DNA from: JBAYHA01 sp964605975
GTDB taxonomy: Bacteria > Patescibacteriota > Patescibacteriia > UBA11705 > JABHMO01
DNA: 8,711 nt
Reading direction: 5' to 3'
Assembly: GCA_964605975.1 (NCBI GenBank)
Contig: CAZSER010000031.1
Span: 1-8,711, forward strand
Made by a program: the position numbers and the translations under genes. A model generated the notes under the pieces. That model made no database searches and was not told the DNA's origin. It saw only the letters and a program-made list of their open reading frames with translations. Below, in pieces: positions 5,658 to 8,711 of the stretch. The stretch's first letter is position 1, and every line of letters starts with the position of its first letter.

Positions 5658-6013
5658 AAAAAGAAATACGGCCAAAAAATCAATATACCAATAATCGCAC
5701 TGACCAAGGAAATTATTAAAACTGTCGCCGACATAATGTCCTTAATTTCTCTAACATACTCATGAACTCTAGGCTTCAACATGTCGGATAATCTTTCAAA
5801 AATAGTATTCATCATTTCCAAAATAAGCACCATCGCAATCAACAGTAATAATAATGCCCATTGCCAAACTTTTATCTGAAAATATACGGCAAAAAACAAA
5901 ACCACCACCGCAAAAAAAACATGCAAACGAAAATTTTGCTCCGTTTTAAAAACCTCCCCAACCCCCTTAAAAGCACAACGGAAACTTTTAACCAGTTTTT
6001 TAAAATTTAGCAT
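5654..6013 (-). CDS. dgkA: Diacylglycerol/undecaprenol kinase family protein (DgkA)
   Basis: This 119-aa integral membrane protein belongs to the small DgkA kinase family, which phosphorylates diacylglycerol or, in most non-proteobacterial members, undecaprenol for cell-wall lipid carrier recycling. The N-terminal amphipathic helix carries FKTEQNFRLH (22-31), a family active-site region. Three hydrophobic segments lie at about 32-48, 50-66 and 96-117. The catalytic signature is EMMNTIFERLSDMLKP (66-81), corresponding to the family's ELLNTAIE, followed by REIKDIMSATVLI (88-100), corresponding to AKDxAAAAV. Length matches the family. Its ATG lies 14 bp inside the end of ybeY, so the two are probably translationally coupled. 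It has the only TGA stop among the genes here. Substrate choice (undecaprenol rather than diacylglycerol) is inferred from the kind of organism. Confidence 0.92.
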   Translation of the reverse strand: MLNFKKLVKSFRCAFKGVGEVFKTEQNFRLHVFFAVVVLFFAVYFQIKVWQWALLLLLIAMVLILEMMNTIFERLSDMLKPRVHEYVREIKDIMSATVLIISLVSAIIGILIFWPYFFF

Positions 6014-6422
6014 AATATTTTTTTAAAATTTCCGACTCCAACCCTTCCATCAAAACAGCCTCCTTATTATTCTCGTGATCATATCCATATAAATGCAAAA
6101 ACCCATGCAATAATAGTTTCTCGCACTCTCGTTGAAAAGATTGTTTAGCTTTTAGCGCTTGTTTTTTGGCCACAGAGGAACAGATAATAATTTCACCAAA
6201 AACTTCTTTTTCCGCAAGAGAAAAAGATAAAACATCCGTTGCTTTGTCTTTCCCACGATAAATTTTGTTTAGTTTTTTTATTTCACTAACAGAAACAAAA
6301 GCCAAAGAAACATTTTTATTTCTCTTGTCAGCTAAAAATTTCTGAGCAAACTCTAACAAAGCTAAAAACCTCTTTCGACAAAAACGAATTTTTACTTTAT
6401 TACTGATTTCCAAAAAAACCAT
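6000..6422 (-). CDS. ybeY: Endoribonuclease YbeY (rRNA maturation factor)
   Basis: YbeY is a metal-dependent single-strand endoribonuclease involved in 16S rRNA 3'-end maturation and ribosome quality control. The zinc motif HGFLHLYGYDH is complete at 106-116, with the ligands His106, His110 and His116. The family motif before it, YRGKDKATDVLSFSL (55-69), is also present, followed by GEIIIC (76-81). The protein is 140 aa, slightly shorter than the 150-160 aa of many homologues, mainly at the N-terminus. The ATG at 6422 is 8 bp after the stop of the 403-aa membrane protein gene, and its own 3' end overlaps dgkA by 14 bp. These three genes therefore probably share a transcript. No Shine-Dalgarno is visible. 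Confidence 0.95.
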   Translation of the reverse strand: MVFLEISNKVKIRFCRKRFLALLEFAQKFLADKRNKNVSLAFVSVSEIKKLNKIYRGKDKATDVLSFSLAEKEVFGEIIICSSVAKKQALKAKQSFQRECEKLLLHGFLHLYGYDHENNKEAVLMEGLESEILKKYYAKF

Positions 6423-6430
6423 ATTAAAAA

Positions 6431-7642
6431 TTAGTCAATAATTACAGGTGGAAGTTCGTCCTTGTCTGAAATAATAATGGGACTATCTTTTTGTTCTTCA
6501 ACTTTTAATTCCGATTTTGGTTCCAAAAAATTAAAACTATTAACAATCATTTCAAAAATTGAAATAAAGGAAGCTTCTTCTTTGAGTCCAATATTATAGT
6601 TAATCATATAAACCGTTCTTTTATCCCTGCTTTCTATATAAACGGTAAAAGCATCAGGACTTTCTATAACCGTTAATTTATGATAATTTCTGTACTCTTT
6701 TATTTCATCCTCAGTCAAAGAAGGTATTTTTGATAAATACCAAGCCCTTAATGATTGTTCTGCCGGCTTGTTTTCTACAATAATGTTAATAAATTCATTT
6801 TGAGAAGAACTAACTAAAACATCATAAGGATCTTCATCTATTGTCGGATCAACAATCCACGCTGAAGGATAATAAAAATGATAACCATAACGATTATTTT
6901 CGTACAAGCTAATAATATCTTCTTCCCACAAACGAACTGAGCCAGTACTAATTGGACTATAAAAATTTTTGATTTCTTCTTTATCTTTATAAATATCTCC
7001 ATCTGTGTCGTTAGAATCAGGATTTGTTCCAAAAACAACCTCTTCATTATCCGTTAAACCATCTCTATCTGTATCCAAGGAAGCCATTAACGATAAAGAA
7101 AACTTCTTGATTTTTGCCGGGTCAAACTTCTCTTTAACAACCAGCTCTTCCTCTTCCTCGTCTTTATCATTTAAAACTTCTTCACCATCATTATCGACCA
7201 GAGAACGGTCATCCGAGTTAACAACAACGGGTGCTTCTATCTTAATTTCTGGTGGTCGAGAAACAACCTCGGTAGAAGACTGACTGTTCATGCTTTTGAT
7301 CAATAAAAAGGTAGAACCAGCAACAATCAACAACAAAACAAAAACAATAACTATATTTAACAGTTTTTTCTTTTTTTCTGGAGAAACAGGATCTTCTTTT
7401 TTGTTTTTAGAAAAAACTCCCTTGGTAGCTTTAACTGTTTCGTCCCCCAAATAATATTCCATTGGCATAGTATGAATCTCTTCTTCCGGAACATCATGCT
7501 TAATTTCGGGAAAATTATTTTCAGCTGAAACAACCGCAGAAACTTTTTTTTCTTCTTTTTCTGCCTTTATTTCTGTTGGAATAATAGGTGAAGCAGATGG
7601 TTGTGGCAAAGGATTCTTTTGTTCCTCTAAATCATCAAACAT
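6431..7642 (-). CDS. Single-pass membrane protein with two calcium-binding loops and a C-terminal PsbP-like domain
   Basis: I recognise the architecture but not a named gene. Residues 1-93 are charged, Pro-rich and probably cytoplasmic. LLNIVIVFVLLLIVAGSTFL (94-113) is a membrane segment preceded by a lysine cluster (80-93), so the rest should be extracytoplasmic. An acidic stretch (145-170) leads to two calcium-type loops, DTDRDGLTDNEE (190-201) and DTDGDIYKDKEE (212-223), of the thrombospondin type 3/dockerin-like DxDxDG kind. A globular domain from about 249 to 374 opens with YGYHFYYPSAW, an entry motif seen in PsbP-like and related secreted domains. It lacks obvious catalytic residues. 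An acidic tail of about 30 residues ends the protein. It resembles the 204-aa neighbour in layout (cytoplasmic tail, membrane segment, acidic linker, calcium loops), suggesting related surface roles. It lies 8 bp before ybeY. Function is unknown; a structural or adhesion role at the cell surface is inference. Confidence 0.88.
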   Translation of the reverse strand: MFDDLEEQKNPLPQPSASPIIPTEIKAEKEEKKVSAVVSAENNFPEIKHDVPEEEIHTMPMEYYLGDETVKATKGVFSKNKKEDPVSPEKKKKLLNIVIVFVLLLIVAGSTFLLIKSMNSQSSTEVVSRPPEIKIEAPVVVNSDDRSLVDNDGEEVLNDKDEEEEELVVKEKFDPAKIKKFSLSLMASLDTDRDGLTDNEEVVFGTNPDSNDTDGDIYKDKEEIKNFYSPISTGSVRLWEEDIISLYENNRYGYHFYYPSAWIVDPTIDEDPYDVLVSSSQNEFINIIVENKPAEQSLRAWYLSKIPSLTEDEIKEYRNYHKLTVIESPDAFTVYIESRDKRTVYMINYNIGLKEEASFISIFEMIVNSFNFLEPKSELKVEEQKDSPIIISDKDELPPVIID

Positions 7643-7679
7643 AATTAGATTAATTTTAATTTTTATTTATTTTTCAAGA

Positions 7680-7725
7680 AAAAAACCCCAAAAATCTATT
7701 GGTGTCATTTATAATAAGTGACACC
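7680..7725 (-). terminator. Hairpin terminator after the 204-aa membrane protein gene
   Basis: GGTGTCATTT (7701-7710) and AAGTGACACC (7716-7725) pair over 10 bp, one of them a G-U pair, with a 5-base loop. The hairpin starts 10 bp beyond the stop codon. On the minus strand a run of five U follows six bases after the stem (7694-7690), and a second run of seven U lies further on. The stem is strong but the U run is offset, so it may be a partial terminator or an RNA-processing or stabilising element within an operon. The 93-bp gap otherwise holds only AT-rich sequence with no clear promoter. Confidence 0.6.
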
Positions 7726-7735
7726 TAAGAATCTT

Positions 7736-8350
7736 TTAGTTTTGTTTATACTCGTCAAATGCCTTTTCAAAATCTAACAAACGACCAGCTCCATTTGGAT
7801 CATAGTTATTAAAAACCTCATCACCATCCAAATATCCATCGCCATCCGTGTCTGGATTAAGTGGATCAGTTTTATAAACTCTTATCTCCTCAAAATCATT
7901 TAAACCATCTTCATCACTATCAACTTTTAAAATATGTGTCCCATGAACATCTTCTTCTTCGTCAGTCAACCCATCTCCATCAATATCCATGTCTTCTTTG
8001 CTTATATTTTCAGCTACCAACTCTTCGTCTTTATTTATAACTTCTTCTGGCTGTTTCTTCAGATCTTCACTAATTTCAATTACCGGAAGGTCTTCAATCG
8101 GTTCCGCTACGGTTTTTTTTAACAAAGTCAAAACAATAAAAATACCGGTTAAAATAAAAATAATTATTCCAATAACAAGAACTACCTTGCCAAAATTTAT
8201 TTTTTTTATTTCGTCTATACTTTTTTCATTACTATCTTCAATAACGATTGGTGCTTGTTGTTGTTCTTCTTTAATAATCGGACTTTTTTCTTGTTTATTT
8301 GGTTTTTCCAATTGTTCAAAAATATCAACTACTTCTTTTTGATTCTCCAT
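7736..8350 (-). CDS. Small membrane-anchored protein with three calcium-binding (thrombospondin type 3-like) loops
   Basis: This 204-aa protein has no recognisable gene name. Residues 1-53 are polar and probably cytoplasmic. A membrane segment spans about 55-77 (VVLVIGIIIFILTGIFIVLTL). An acidic linker (83-121) leads to three calcium-type loops at a spacing of 22-23 residues: DIDGDGLTDEEE (122-133), DSDEDGLNDFEE (144-155) and DTDGDGYLDGDE (167-178). Each has the DxDxDG core plus an acidic ligand at position 12. Between loops the VYKTDPLNPDTDGDG pattern (158-172) is typical of thrombospondin type 3 repeats. The calcium array makes up most of the outer part, so a short rigid surface stalk is a reasonable guess. 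Its ATG is 3 bp after the stop of the upstream cysteine-rich gene, so those two are co-transcribed. It may be a shortened relative of the 403-aa protein, lacking the C-terminal globular domain. Confidence 0.87.
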   Translation of the reverse strand: MENQKEVVDIFEQLEKPNKQEKSPIIKEEQQQAPIVIEDSNEKSIDEIKKINFGKVVLVIGIIIFILTGIFIVLTLLKKTVAEPIEDLPVIEISEDLKKQPEEVINKDEELVAENISKEDMDIDGDGLTDEEEDVHGTHILKVDSDEDGLNDFEEIRVYKTDPLNPDTDGDGYLDGDEVFNNYDPNGAGRLLDFEKAFDEYKQN

Positions 8351-8353
8351 ATT

Positions 8354-8711
8354 TTATTCTATTAATAATGGCACTACTTGATGTTTCATTTTTGGAAGTT
8401 CCTTCATAAAATTAAACTTATATGCGCCCATATTCCCTGAATTTACAGGATCAACGCGATAACTATAAACAGGGCTATTTTGTGGATCTTCCTCATAAAA
8501 ACCTAAATGAAAATCTTGAATGTTCGAATTATAACAAGTTTCATTGTCATACCCAATAGGACAACGGACACAATACTGACCAGGAATCGCGCATTGAAAA
8601 GAACCACCCCCCGGACAAAACTGTTCTTCGTTTACAACAAATCCACAACTTGGACCGGTAAAATTTTCTCCGATACCAACAGACTCATAATAAAAATGAT
8701 TTAAGGGATCA
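8354..8711 (-). CDS. C-terminal part of a cysteine-rich, probably secreted protein (5' end outside the window)
   Basis: The minus strand is open from the right edge to a TAA at 8354, giving the last 118 residues of a protein. It starts DPLNHFYYESVGIGENFTG and ends KHQVVPLLIE. Six cysteines lie in the 38-residue span encoded at 8534-8647, in the contexts PSCGF, QFCPGG, FQCAIPG, QYCVRC and ETCYN. The even number and the Gly/Pro-rich spacing suggest a small disulfide-bonded extracytoplasmic module; paired CxxC spacing (CVRC) leaves metal binding possible. The rest, with VYSYRVDPVNSGNMGAYKF, looks globular. The gene is 3 bp from the calcium-loop membrane protein gene and shares its direction, so they are likely to work at the same surface. 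I do not recognise a family. The plus-strand frame in the same place is not credible. Confidence 0.72.
   Translation of the reverse strand, partial: DPLNHFYYESVGIGENFTGPSCGFVVNEEQFCPGGGSFQCAIPGQYCVRCPIGYDNETCYNSNIQDFHLGFYEEDPQNSPVYSYRVDPVNSGNMGAYKFNFMKELPKMKHQVVPLLIE

Noticed and set aside
8507..8704. Plus-strand 65-aa open frame at the right edge
   Set aside because: It is antisense to the cysteine-rich partial gene, whose translation is more protein-like and which ends 3 bp before the next gene.

Overview
The window looks like chromosome from a low-GC, small-genome bacterium, most plausibly of the Candidate Phyla Radiation (Patescibacteria, Parcubacteria-like). The reasons are the AT-rich sequence, genes packed on one strand, a class III (anaerobic) ribonucleotide reductase, small membrane proteins with calcium-binding DxDxDG repeats, and a Cas12a-type CRISPR repeat. 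This is inference from gene content; no rRNA or ribosomal protein gene is present. The standard bacterial code fits: the complete genes stop at TAA, TAG or TGA, and no gene has an internal TGA.

Every gene I accept lies on the minus strand, so transcription runs from right to left. From the right edge these are: the end of a cysteine-rich, probably secreted protein; a 204-aa membrane protein with three calcium-binding loops, 3 bp further on; a strong intergenic hairpin; and a 403-aa membrane protein with two calcium loops and an extracytoplasmic C-terminal domain. Next come ybeY (rRNA maturation endoribonuclease) and dgkA (lipid kinase), which overlap by 14 bp. After a promoter-bearing gap come ftsA and ftsZ, the membrane anchor and the tubulin-like ring protein of cell division, ended by a clear terminator. 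The cluster therefore joins cell envelope, ribosome maturation and division functions.

The 480-bp gap between ftsZ and nrdD is the most interesting stretch. It holds a two-repeat, one-spacer CRISPR unit. Its repeat, read on the minus strand, ends in the crRNA handle typical of type V-A (Cas12a/Cpf1) systems. A possible extended -10 promoter sits next to the ftsZ terminator and points into the unit. The gap also has a perfect DnaA box, a good promoter aimed at nrdD, and a terminator-like hairpin inside the predicted nrdD leader. No cas gene is in the window.

The left part encodes anaerobic ribonucleoside-triphosphate reductase in two pieces. The 692-aa main protein has the ATP-cone, the catalytic barrel and the zinc site, but ends before the glycyl-radical loop. 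A separate 48-aa reading frame 105 bp downstream carries that loop (RVVGYL). It is too short for most ORF callers. Split NrdD and the orphan Cas12a-type mini-array are the two observations most worth following up.
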